Part shown: positions 53,479-61,730 of the stretch, in pieces
Layout of the letters: each line of letters starts with the position of its first letter
Position numbering within the stretch: position 1 is the first letter of the stretch
Assembly (NCBI GenBank): GCA_031257195.1
Contig: JAIRPD010000041.1
Span: 1-64,000, forward strand
Reading direction: 5' to 3'
DNA from: Treponema sp.
Lineage (GTDB): Bacteria > Spirochaetota > Spirochaetia > Treponematales > Breznakiellaceae
DNA length: 64,000 nt
Program-made: the position numbers and the translations under genes
The notes under the pieces: model-generated
What the model was told of the DNA's origin: nothing
Database searches by the model: none
Seen by the model: only the letters and a program-made list of their open reading frames with translations

Positions 53479-54648
53479 TTACCCATGCACCGATCGCAGC
53501 GCGTGCTCCAAATCCTCAATTATGTCATCAACCTGCTCAAGGCCGATATGCACCCGGATCAGAGACAACCGTTCCGGCGGAATATCGTCCCCTTCGTAAT
53601 ACTTTATGGCGTTGGGGAAAACAAGGCTTTCATAGCCCCCCCAGCTGACCGCGCGCTTGAATAAGGTGAGCGTGTCCGTAAAACGAACTACATCGGAAAA
53701 CTGTTTTGTTTTGAGACGAAAACTGAAAAGGCCCGATCCGCCCCGGAAAAGTTTTTTCGCCCGCTCGTATTGGGGATACGAGGGCAGCATCGGGTAAAGC
53801 ACGCTTTCTACCTTGGGATGTTTTTCAAGATACGAGGCGATGGAAAGCGCGTTCTCGTAGTGCGTTTTCATGCGTATATGGAGGGTCCGCAGGCCCCGCA
53901 GCATAAGCCATGCCATAAACGGATCGGGCACGGTCCCCAACTGCAAAAATTCCTGCCGCTGAATCAGGTCAATGTCCGCCTTGCCGCCGGCAACGACCCC
54001 CGCGATAATATCGCTTGAGCCGCCGAAATATTTGCTGCCGGAATAGACAACTATATCGATGCCGAGCTGTATCGGGTTACAGAAAACCGGCGTCGCCCAG
54101 GTGTTGTCTATGATTGTCTTTATGCCGCGTTTTTTCGCCTCCGCCGCGATAGCCGGCAGGTCCTGCAATGTAAAGGTAAGCGTTGTGGGGCTTTCAAGGT
54201 AAATCACCTTCGTTTCGGGCCGTACCGCACCGATCACTTCCTCCGCGTCAGTACCATCAACAAACGTATGGGTTACGCCGAAACGGGGGAGGTACTTTTC
54301 AAGCAGAACGCCGCACCAGCTGTAACAATCACGCACGCAGACAACGTGATCGCCGGATTTGACAAACGCCATAATCGCGTGGGAAATCGCCGCGACGCCG
54401 GAGGAAACAAGTTTCGCCCGTTCGGCGCCGTCCAGCGCGGCGAGTTTTTGTTCGACCAGCGTTACCGTTGGATTGTTGCCCCGGGTGTAAACCGAATGAT
54501 CAACTTCGTTCACCAGCGCTTCCCGGAATTCGGCGAAGGATTTAAAACAAAAAATCGACGTTTGATAAATCGGCGGGCTCACCGCGCCGAAAGGATTGTC
54601 ATCTTCCCCCAGGTGGTGCAGAACGCGGCTCAAGCTATCGTTGTCCAT
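53479..54648 (-). CDS. Cys/Met-metabolism PLP enzyme (cystathionine beta-lyase/gamma-synthase family)
   Basis: 389 residues. VYTRGNNPTVTLVEQKLAALDGAE, VIYLESPTTLTF, IIDNTWATPVFCNP and the PLP-lysine motif VYSGSKYFGG define the family; FLQLGTVPDPFMAWLMLRGL follows. Family members cleave cystathionine or methionine, or make cystathionine; which one cannot be decided. It begins 3 bp after the stop of a MalG-type permease gene, so it is in that ABC operon. Base use is less GC-rich than in murB. Confidence 0.88.
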   Translation of the reverse strand: MDNDSLSRVLHHLGEDDNPFGAVSPPIYQTSIFCFKSFAEFREALVNEVDHSVYTRGNNPTVTLVEQKLAALDGAERAKLVSSGVAAISHAIMAFVKSGDHVVCVRDCYSWCGVLLEKYLPRFGVTHTFVDGTDAEEVIGAVRPETKVIYLESPTTLTFTLQDLPAIAAEAKKRGIKTIIDNTWATPVFCNPIQLGIDIVVYSGSKYFGGSSDIIAGVVAGGKADIDLIQRQEFLQLGTVPDPFMAWLMLRGLRTLHIRMKTHYENALSIASYLEKHPKVESVLYPMLPSYPQYERAKKLFRGGSGLFSFRLKTKQFSDVVRFTDTLTLFKRAVSWGGYESLVFPNAIKYYEGDDIPPERLSLIRVHIGLEQVDDIIEDLEHALRSVHG

Positions 54649-54651
54649 GAA

Positions 54652-55500
54652 CTATCCTTTTACGCCGCCTTCGGTCAAACCGGCGACAATGTACTTCTGG
54701 CCAAACGCGAAAATCACCATCGTCGGCAGCAGCGCGATAACAATGCCCGCGCTCATAATGTCCCAGCTTATACCCGCCTTGGAAATAAAGGAATTCAGCG
54801 CCACGGGGACGGTCATCTTGGTATCCGTGGACATGAGCATCACCGCGAGGAACAGCTCATTCCAGATGTTGACAAAGGAAAAACTGAAAATCGCCACAAG
54901 CCCCGGAAGGCTGATGGGAAGGATCACCCGGAAAAGGGCGGTTACCGTGTCGCAGCCGTCGATAAGGGCCGCCTCCTCAATGGACGAGGGGATGTGATCG
55001 AAAAAACTTTTCGCCATGATGGCCCCAAAGGCCACGGTGGTGGCGGCGTACACGACAGCCAGAATGAGGCGGTTATTGGTCAGGTGGAAAGACGTAAGGG
55101 TAAAGTAAAGGGGCGCCATGAGGATAAAAGAGGGCACCATCTGGCTGAAATAAAGCGCCAAAAGGAAACCCCGGATGCTCTTTCTGGTTTTGAGCCTGGA
55201 CAGGCCAAAGCCGGCCATCACGCTGATCGCGAGCCCCCCGGCGGCGGCGAGGAGGGAAATCCAGATAGAATTGGCGAAGTAGGTTCCAAACCGGGCGAAA
55301 CCCAAAAGTTTCGCGTAAGCGGCGAAGCTGACCTTTGAGGGAAAATACCGGAGGGGGAAGGTAAAAATTTCCTGGCTGGGCTTGAGGGACGTGATGAGGA
55401 TCCAGAAAAAAGGCAGCACCGCGAAGGCCATAAAACAGGCCAGCGCCAGGACCCGGAAACAACCGCCCGCCGTTTTGCGGAAATACCGTCTCGCGTTCAC
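54652..55500 (-). CDS. Carbohydrate ABC transporter permease, MalG type
   Basis: 282 residues, six membrane segments (LACFMAFAVLPFFWILITSL at the N terminus; GLVAIFSFSFVNIWNELFLAVML near the end). The EAA loop is SIEEAALIDGCDTVTALFRVILPISLPG. GTG 55500 overlaps the stop of the partner permease (GTGA). Member of the CUT1 sugar-importer family; the ATPase is not encoded here and is probably a shared MsmK/MalK-type protein. Confidence 0.9.
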   Translation of the reverse strand: MNARRYFRKTAGGCFRVLALACFMAFAVLPFFWILITSLKPSQEIFTFPLRYFPSKVSFAAYAKLLGFARFGTYFANSIWISLLAAAGGLAISVMAGFGLSRLKTRKSIRGFLLALYFSQMVPSFILMAPLYFTLTSFHLTNNRLILAVVYAATTVAFGAIMAKSFFDHIPSSIEEAALIDGCDTVTALFRVILPISLPGLVAIFSFSFVNIWNELFLAVMLMSTDTKMTVPVALNSFISKAGISWDIMSAGIVIALLPTMVIFAFGQKYIVAGLTEGGVKG

Positions 55501-56402
55501 AACGTCAACTCCTTTCTCGCCACAGTCCTCAAGTAGAAAAAGGCGAACACAAAAAGTATGGTAATAATGATAAAGCCCACCGCCGAGCCCTGGCCGTAAT
55601 CGTAATTTTTCGTAATCTTGTTGATCATTTCCGTGGCCAGGATATTGGTGGCGTTGGCCGGGCCGCCGCCGGTCATGCCGTAGATGATGTCAGGAAAATT
55701 CATGATCCACATAAAACGGAGCAGCACCGTGGTGGTGATGGTGGAACGTATGTAGGGAAGGGTAACACAGAAAAGCTGACGGCCCTTTCCCGCGCCGTCG
55801 ATTTCGGCGGATTCGTACAGTTCCCGGGGCACCGATTGCAGGGCCGCGAGGAGCATGATGGCGAAAAAGGGAATGCCGTACCAGATATTGGCGATGATGA
55901 CCGAAGCCATGGCGTAGCGGGGATTGGAAAGAAAACCCACCGGCGCGCTGAGAAGTCCCACCCGCATGAAAATATCGTTTATAACACCGAACTGGCCGTT
56001 AAACAACCAGGACCAGATGAGCCCTATGGCAAATCCCGAAAGAGCCCAGGTGTAAAACACGCAGCCCGTATAAACGCCCCGGCCCTTAAAGGGCTTCCGC
56101 AAAAGCAGGGCCAGGGAAAAGCCCAGCAAAAACTGGCCCGCCAGGGAAAAAACAACCCAGGCGGCGGTATTCCAGAGGATCTTGACAAATTTGATGTTGG
56201 GATCCGAAAAAATAGCGATGAAATTCCCGAACCCGTTGAAGCGGGTCCGGGAAAGGTTCAGCATGGAATAGTGCATGAAAGCCGTAATGATCCCCCGGCC
56301 AATGGGGTAGTAGATAAAAACAAGCAGAAGCGCGATCAAGGGTATGAACATCAACCCATACCCGCGGCCGACGGATTTTTTGATTTTCCCCGGGCGATCC
56401 AT
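55497..56402 (-). CDS. Carbohydrate ABC transporter permease, MalF type
   Basis: 301 residues with six membrane segments (GLMFIPLIALLLVFIYYPIG; AAWVVFSLAGQFLLGFSLALLL; VGFIIITILFVFAFFYL). EAA loop: YESAEIDGAGKGRQLFCVTLPYIRSTI. GGAGGCGG precedes ATG 56402. Forms the heterodimeric channel with the MalG-type protein. Confidence 0.9.
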   Translation of the reverse strand: MDRPGKIKKSVGRGYGLMFIPLIALLLVFIYYPIGRGIITAFMHYSMLNLSRTRFNGFGNFIAIFSDPNIKFVKILWNTAAWVVFSLAGQFLLGFSLALLLRKPFKGRGVYTGCVFYTWALSGFAIGLIWSWLFNGQFGVINDIFMRVGLLSAPVGFLSNPRYAMASVIIANIWYGIPFFAIMLLAALQSVPRELYESAEIDGAGKGRQLFCVTLPYIRSTITTTVLLRFMWIMNFPDIIYGMTGGGPANATNILATEMINKITKNYDYGQGSAVGFIIITILFVFAFFYLRTVARKELTL

Positions 56403-56413
56403 GCACCGCCTCC

Positions 56414-57673
56414 TTATTTCCAGTAATCCGACCAGGCTTTAACGGCCTCTTCCGGGGTGGTCTGCCCCAGGAAGGTGGACTGCAGGTACTGCGCCTGGAC
56501 CTGGGACCATCCCGGGAATTTCTCGTTGGTGTAGGGATACCGCACCATCACATACTTTTCGGGCGAGGCGAGGACAGCCGCCCACGCCTGGTACACCCCG
56601 GAGGAGAAATAAGAATCCTCCTCGTAGGTGGAAGAATTGACCGGCAGGGCGCCGTAGGCCTTGCAGATAGCCGCGTTCCGTTCCGGGGCGGTCATAAAGG
56701 TGATAAAGTCCCAGGCCTGGTCCTTGTACTTGGAATAGGGCGGAATCCCCAGACCCGTGAAACCCGGCTCAAAGTAGAAGGCCCCGCTGCTTCCCAGGGG
56801 CATGGGGATAACCGTGTACTGATCCCGGGAAATATGCTCGTCAACCACGGCGACCGCGTCGGGATCCTGCATCAGGAAGGGGGTAATGCCCGAGGCGAAG
56901 GAAGTGATCTGCTCATTGAAACCCCAGTTTACCCCGTCGGAAGGAACGGCGTTCTTGAAGAGATCCACATAGGCCCGGAAGGCCGCCAGGAATTCGGGGC
57001 TGTCGAACACGCTGGTCCCGTCTTTGAGCTGGTAGAAACTCGCGGTATCCACGTTGTTCACATTGGAAAGGATCATCAGGTCCGACTGGCGGAAGGGGTT
57101 GCCCTTACCCCGGATGGAAAAGCCGTACTGGCTCTCGGAGGGCTTGGTGATCCGGGCGGCCATGGCGAAGAGCTCCTGTATGGTAGAGGGCATTTTGGTC
57201 TCGCCTAGTTTCGCCAGCACATCGGTACGGACAAAGAGGGCCGGCACGAAGATGAATTGGGGAATCATATAGGGTTTACCCCCCGCGGCGGCGGCCAGAT
57301 CCTTGACCGAAGCGAGCAGGCCGTTCCAGCCCGGCCATTTGTCGATATAGGGCGTCAGGTCCTCCACCCAACTGTTGGTTACATGGATACTGGCCGTAAA
57401 ATCCCGGACCTCGATGATGTCCAGGGGTTCCTTGGCGGAAAGGGCCTGGGCGGCGCGGTTATCCGACTGCTCGTAGGGCGGGGAAATCAGGTTGATCGTA
57501 ATGTCGGGATGAAGACCCTCGTACTCGGCGATGATTTTCTTGATCTCCGCCGTCCGCGACGGGGAGCCCATGACCTCCAGAAAATTAAGCTCGATCTTTC
57601 CCCCCGCTTTTTTGGCGCAGGACATTCCAACGCCCGCGAGGATTACCAAAAAGAATACCCACAGCTTTTTCAT
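56414..57673 (-). CDS. Sugar-binding lipoprotein of the ABC importer
   Basis: 419 residues. Lipoprotein signal KLWVFFLVILAGVGMSC (lipidated Cys near 19). SBP family 1 features: LNFLEVMGSPSRTAEIKKIIAEYEGLHPDITINL, YDQ-like TP(Y)ID(K) stretches, and a C-terminal WAAVLASPEKYVMVRYPY region. It would deliver an oligosaccharide or related solute to the MalFG-type channel; substrate unknown. AAGGAG precedes the ATG. First gene of a four-gene operon. Confidence 0.9.
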   Translation of the reverse strand: MKKLWVFFLVILAGVGMSCAKKAGGKIELNFLEVMGSPSRTAEIKKIIAEYEGLHPDITINLISPPYEQSDNRAAQALSAKEPLDIIEVRDFTASIHVTNSWVEDLTPYIDKWPGWNGLLASVKDLAAAAGGKPYMIPQFIFVPALFVRTDVLAKLGETKMPSTIQELFAMAARITKPSESQYGFSIRGKGNPFRQSDLMILSNVNNVDTASFYQLKDGTSVFDSPEFLAAFRAYVDLFKNAVPSDGVNWGFNEQITSFASGITPFLMQDPDAVAVVDEHISRDQYTVIPMPLGSSGAFYFEPGFTGLGIPPYSKYKDQAWDFITFMTAPERNAAICKAYGALPVNSSTYEEDSYFSSGVYQAWAAVLASPEKYVMVRYPYTNEKFPGWSQVQAQYLQSTFLGQTTPEEAVKAWSDYWK

Positions 57674-57750
57674 GCTTTCTCCTTACGTATTTTGCCTTGG
57701 TTCAACATATTTTACCACCGGCCGCGTCCGCCGCCGATCATAATAAGGTA

Positions 57751-57779
57751 ATCATAGCGCCGATTCCCTGGTTTGTCAA
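57751..57779 (-). promoter_or_regulatory. Promoter of the sugar ABC operon
   Basis: Minus strand consensus TTGACA (57779-57774), 17-nt spacer, TATGAT (57756-57751). Leader about 70 nt. Confidence 0.8.
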
Positions 57780-57887
57780 CAAAAATCCCATCAAATTGTT
57801 GAACCCCGGTAACGCCGTCCCCTTCGCCGGAACCGGCCCGGGGGGGATCCGCTCTTTACCATTCTCTATTACGGGTCGTAAGATGCC

Positions 57888-57893
57888 GATAAT
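57888..57893 (+). promoter_or_regulatory. -10 box predicting a leaderless mRNA
   Basis: GATAAT with exactly 6 nt to the A of ATG 57900. The -35 is not clear. Confidence 0.45.
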
Positions 57894-57899
57894 AGAACT

Positions 57900-58478
57900 A
57901 TGAAAAGGCCGCTTTTTTTTCTTGCCCTTTTTTCGTTCCCCCTGTGGGTTTTCTCCCAGGAGACGGAGATCATCCTCCCCACCCAGAAGGGGCCCTCCAT
58001 TGTCCCCGGCTCGGAACCCCTGTCTGGAACTTTCCGGCGGCTCCGCCTGGGGATGAGCCTGGAGGAGCTAAAGGAGGCCCTGGCCGCGGACGAACTTTTC
58101 GCCTTCCGGGGAGACCCGGACGTGTCCTTCCTCCCCGTCAAGGAAGAAAACCTGGTGGAAACCGCGGGACTTTCCTTTATCCGCCGGGCTTTTTTTCAGC
58201 TCCGGGAAGGCCGGGTCTTTATCATGGCCTTTCGCCTGGACCCCCAGCGGATGGATCACTACTCGGTCTTTACCAGCCTGGTCCGAAAGTACGGGGAACC
58301 CGCGAGCCTGAACCCCCAGGAAGCGGTGTGGGAAAACGGCGAAATCAGGGTTTCCCTGGAACGCCCCCTCACGGTAAAGTATCTGGATATGACGGTCTTT
58401 CGGGCGATCCTGGGGGAGGCCAGGGCGGAGGAATCCGCCGAGATCTTCCGGCGCCAGGGTTTCTTAAATGACTTCTAG
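57900..58478 (+). CDS. Exported protein of unknown function
   Basis: 192 residues. Signal peptide (LFFLALFSFPLWVFSQ). The mature part (FRRLRLGMSLEELKEALAAD; FFQLREGRVFIMAFRLDP; SVFTSLVRKYGEP) resembles small treponemal periplasmic proteins that read like a BamE/SmpA-type alpha-beta fold, an impression only. No ribosome site; leaderless mRNA predicted. Overlaps the next gene by 11 nt. Confidence 0.7.
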   Translation: MKRPLFFLALFSFPLWVFSQETEIILPTQKGPSIVPGSEPLSGTFRRLRLGMSLEELKEALAADELFAFRGDPDVSFLPVKEENLVETAGLSFIRRAFFQLREGRVFIMAFRLDPQRMDHYSVFTSLVRKYGEPASLNPQEAVWENGEIRVSLERPLTVKYLDMTVFRAILGEARAEESAEIFRRQGFLNDF

Positions 58479-59013
58479 CCCCCCCCTTCGTTGCCCCTCC
58501 CCCCGGAGCCGGGGTGGACAACGCCTTTTCATCCGGGCGGCGCTGACCCTTTGCCTGGGCGGCCTGTTAAGCTGCGCCGTCCGGGACTTTTCCGCCCGGA
58601 CCCCCCAAACCCCCGGTTCCGGCGCGCCCCAGACGGGGCTGGAAGCGCGGACCCTGGTGATCGAGAAAGCCGCGGGCGGCGCAGTGCAGGTGGAGGCGGA
58701 GGTCGCCCGTACCGAGGAGCAGCGTTCCACGGGGCTGATGTTCCGCAAGGAACTGGAGGACGGCCGGGGAATGCTCTTTGTGTTTGACCGGGACGAGGTG
58801 CTATCGTTCTGGATGAAGAACACCCTCATTCCCCTTTCCATCGCCTTCATCGCCTACGACGGCGTCATCATCGATCTGCGGGACATGCGGCCCGGGGACC
58901 TCCGCTCAATCAGCTCCAGCCGCTCCGTCCGCTACGCCCTGGAGGTTCCCCAGGGCTGGTTCCACCGGGCGGGGATAAAAACCGGAGACCGGGTAGATGT
59001 CGCGGGAAGGTAA
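58468..59013 (+). CDS. DUF192-family lipoprotein
   Basis: 181 residues. Basic N terminus, hydrophobic run and lipobox-like GGLLSC near residue 36. DUF192 core: VEAEVARTEEQRSTGLMFRKEL, GRGMLFVFDRDEVLSFWMKNTLIPLSIAFI, and ALEVPQGWFHRAGIKTGDRV. DUF192 proteins are small exported barrels of unknown role. The ATG lies inside the end of the preceding gene, so coupling is likely. Confidence 0.87.
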   Translation: MTSSPPLRCPSPRSRGGQRLFIRAALTLCLGGLLSCAVRDFSARTPQTPGSGAPQTGLEARTLVIEKAAGGAVQVEAEVARTEEQRSTGLMFRKELEDGRGMLFVFDRDEVLSFWMKNTLIPLSIAFIAYDGVIIDLRDMRPGDLRSISSSRSVRYALEVPQGWFHRAGIKTGDRVDVAGR

Positions 59014-59050
59014 CCGCCCCGCCCGGATGACGGCGGCCAGAGGGCCTGAC

Positions 59051-60136
59051 TCATCCCCCCTGGGGGAGGAGGGGATGGTGGCACCGTACTTCACGATCCG
59101 CCCCGGCTTTCCGGGGGGCCGGCTTTTCCGCGAAGCACCGCGCCTCCGCCTGAGGGCAGCGTTCGGCGAAGGCGCATCCCCGGGTTTCCGCCAGGGCGGC
59201 CGTTACTTCCCCTCTAAGGTCCGGCGCGGAACGTCCGCTTCCCCGGGGATGTTCCGCCGGGGACTTCCCGTCCGGCGCGAACCCCGCCCCCTCCACTTCG
59301 CGGACGGCCTGGTAAGGGCGCCGTCCCTGGCGCGGGTCCCCGGCTTCGCCGGAAACCCCCGAAGGCGCGAACAGCAGCCGGGTATAGGGGTGGGCCGCCG
59401 TTTTGTACAACTCCGCGCCGGGGGCCTCCTCCACCAGTTCCCCCCGGTACATAACGCCGATGCGGTCGCAAAACCAGGAAGCCACCTTCAGGTCGTGGGC
59501 GATAAAAAGGAACGACAGATTCCGGCGGCGGCGGATGTCCCGAAGAAGGTTGAGGATCTGGCTTTGAATGGAAACATCCAGGGCGGAAACCACCTCGTCG
59601 CAGATCAGCAGTTCCGGCTCCATGATCAGCCCCCGGGCGATGGAGATCCGCTGCCGCTGGCCGCCGGAAAATTCCGCTGGCCGCCGTTCCAGGTCCGCCG
59701 CGGAAAGGCCCACCTCCTCCAGAATCGCCGCCGCCGCCCGGCGGGCCTCCCTGGCCCCCCGCCACTGGGAGGACCAGCGCCGCCCCGACGTGAGGAGGTC
59801 CAGGACGTTCATCCGGGGGTTCAGCGACCGGGCGGGGTCCTGGAACACGTACTTTACCTTTTCCCGGTACAGGGCCAGGTCTTTCTTTTTTAGCGCCCCC
59901 AGGTCCCCGCCCCGGTAGAGGATAGTCCCACCGCCGCTTTCGTACATCCGCGTCAGGAGGCGGGCGGTGGTGGTTTTTCCGCACCCCGATTCGCCCACCA
60001 GGCCGTAGCTTTCGTTTTCCCCGATGTCAAAGGAAACGCCGTTAACGGCGTACACGTAACGGCCCAGGGGGGCGAAAAAACCCGCCTCCAGGTTAAAGCG
60101 CTTGCGCAGATCCCTGACGGCGATGAGGGGCGGCAT
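59051..60136 (-). CDS. oppF: Oligopeptide ABC transporter ATP-binding protein, OppF type
   Basis: 361 residues. Walker A GLVGESGCGKTTTARLL, Q-loop YVFQDPARSLNPRM, signature FSGGQRQRISIARGL, Walker B LLICDEVVSALD, His in FIAHDLKVA. The C-terminal oligo_HPY domain has CAFAERCPQAEARC, a likely iron-sulfur Cys cluster, with an unusual Arg/Glu-rich insertion before it. It starts 2 bp after the nhaC stop. Partner of the OppCD fusion. Confidence 0.92.
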   Translation of the reverse strand: MPPLIAVRDLRKRFNLEAGFFAPLGRYVYAVNGVSFDIGENESYGLVGESGCGKTTTARLLTRMYESGGGTILYRGGDLGALKKKDLALYREKVKYVFQDPARSLNPRMNVLDLLTSGRRWSSQWRGAREARRAAAAILEEVGLSAADLERRPAEFSGGQRQRISIARGLIMEPELLICDEVVSALDVSIQSQILNLLRDIRRRRNLSFLFIAHDLKVASWFCDRIGVMYRGELVEEAPGAELYKTAAHPYTRLLFAPSGVSGEAGDPRQGRRPYQAVREVEGAGFAPDGKSPAEHPRGSGRSAPDLRGEVTAALAETRGCAFAERCPQAEARCFAEKPAPRKAGADREVRCHHPLLPQGG

Positions 60137-60138
60137 CC

Positions 60139-61704
60139 CTAGGCCCCGGCCTTCCAGCGCTTTGGCAGAACCAGCAGCGCCGCGATCAGCAGAACCAGCG
60201 AGACCGGCAGGGTAATCGCGGCGCTGGCGGCGAATCCCAGGGGGGCCAGAAAGCCCGCCATGATATAGCCGATAAAACAGATCACCGCCACGGTTAACGC
60301 GTAGGGAATCTGGGTGGAAACGTGATCGATGTGGTTACACCGGGCCCCGGTGGAGGAAAGGATTGTCGTGTCCGAAATGGGGGAACAGTGGTCCCCAAAA
60401 ACCGACCCCGCCAGAACCGCGGAAAGGGAAACAATGGAAAGCTCCGGCGCCACAATGTCGCAGATATTGATCGTGATGGGAATAAGAATCCCAAAGGTGC
60501 CCCAGGCGGTGCCGGTGGAAAATGACAGGGCCGCGGCGATAAGAAACATGATCGCCGGAATCAGCGCCACGGGCATGGAGGAGGCCTCCACCAGGGCGGC
60601 CACATAGTGCCCGGTTTGAAGCAGGTCCCGGCAGATCCCGCTGATGGTCCACGCCAGGGTAAGGATGATGATCGCCGGGGTCATGGATTTGATCCCCGCC
60701 CCCAGGGCGGAAAAGAAGTCCGGGAAGCTGATAAGCCGGCGGGGCACAAACAGGAAGAACGCCGCGATCAGGGCGCCAAAGCCCCCCAAGGCCAGAGCGT
60801 ACCCGGCGGAGGTATCGCCAAAGGCGGCGAAAAGGCTTTTGCCGTCCTCGTCCCAGTAGCCGCCGTACCAGAGCATGGACAGGACGGAGAAGATCACCAG
60901 GAAAACCACGGGGATGATCAGGTCCAGGACCCTGCCCCGGGGGGAAACCTGCAGCCGCTCAAGCTCGTCGCCCCCCGCGCTGGAAACGGAGGGGCTTTCC
61001 GTTACCCCCGTTTCTTCCGCCCGGCGCTGGGCCGCCGCCATGGGGCCGTAGTCGCCGTTCTTGCGGACCGCCAGCCAGATCACCATAAAGATCGTCAGCA
61101 CGGCGTAGAGGTTCATGGGAATTGATCCGGCGAAGGCCCGCATCCCCGTTACCCCCGTCTCGGTGGGGTAGTAGGAAATCACCGAGGCGGCCCAGGAAGA
61201 AATGGGGGCGATCACGCAGATCGGCGCGGCGGTGGCGTCGATAAAGTAGGCCAGCTTTTCCCGGGAAATCCGGTGCCGGTCCGTGACGGGCCGCATCACC
61301 GTTCCCACGGTCAGGCAGTTAAAGTAATCGTCAATAAAGATCAGGACCCCCAAAAATGAGGTAAGCAGCCCCGCGCTTTGCCGGGACTTGATCTTCCCCG
61401 CCGCCCAGACCCCGTAGGCGTTGGAGCCCCCGGCCTTGGTAATCACCGCCACCAGGCCCCCCAGCAGGGCCAGGAAAATCACCATAGCGGCGTTGTCCCC
61501 GTCCGCCAGTTTACCGATCATCGTGTCGATGGTGACGGTAAAGACCCCCGCCGCCCCCAGGGAACCGAGGACGCTGAAAATCAGCGCCCCCGACATGATC
61601 CCCACCAGGAGGGAGAAGATCACCTCCCTGGTAATAAGCGACAGGGCGATGGCCACCAGGGGGGGGACCACCGACCAGATACCGGCGTTAATCTCGTTTT
61701 CCAT
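60139..61704 (-). CDS. nhaC: NhaC-family Na+/H+ antiporter
   Basis: 521 residues with about 11-12 membrane segments. NhaC hallmarks: FIDDYFNCLTVGTVMRPVTDRHRISREKLAYFIDATAAPICVIAPISSWAA and FSTGTAWGTFGILIPI, plus SVFGDHCSPISDTTILSSTGA. It would exchange Na+ (or malate/lactate in MleN-like members) for H+. GGAGGAG precedes ATG 61704. It sits between the OppCD fusion gene and oppF, with 26-bp and 2-bp gaps, so it belongs to the same operon. Confidence 0.93.
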   Translation of the reverse strand: MENEINAGIWSVVPPLVAIALSLITREVIFSLLVGIMSGALIFSVLGSLGAAGVFTVTIDTMIGKLADGDNAAMVIFLALLGGLVAVITKAGGSNAYGVWAAGKIKSRQSAGLLTSFLGVLIFIDDYFNCLTVGTVMRPVTDRHRISREKLAYFIDATAAPICVIAPISSWAASVISYYPTETGVTGMRAFAGSIPMNLYAVLTIFMVIWLAVRKNGDYGPMAAAQRRAEETGVTESPSVSSAGGDELERLQVSPRGRVLDLIIPVVFLVIFSVLSMLWYGGYWDEDGKSLFAAFGDTSAGYALALGGFGALIAAFFLFVPRRLISFPDFFSALGAGIKSMTPAIIILTLAWTISGICRDLLQTGHYVAALVEASSMPVALIPAIMFLIAAALSFSTGTAWGTFGILIPITINICDIVAPELSIVSLSAVLAGSVFGDHCSPISDTTILSSTGARCNHIDHVSTQIPYALTVAVICFIGYIMAGFLAPLGFAASAAITLPVSLVLLIAALLVLPKRWKAGA

Positions 61705-61730
61705 GCTAACTCCTCCTATTCCTAAACTTC

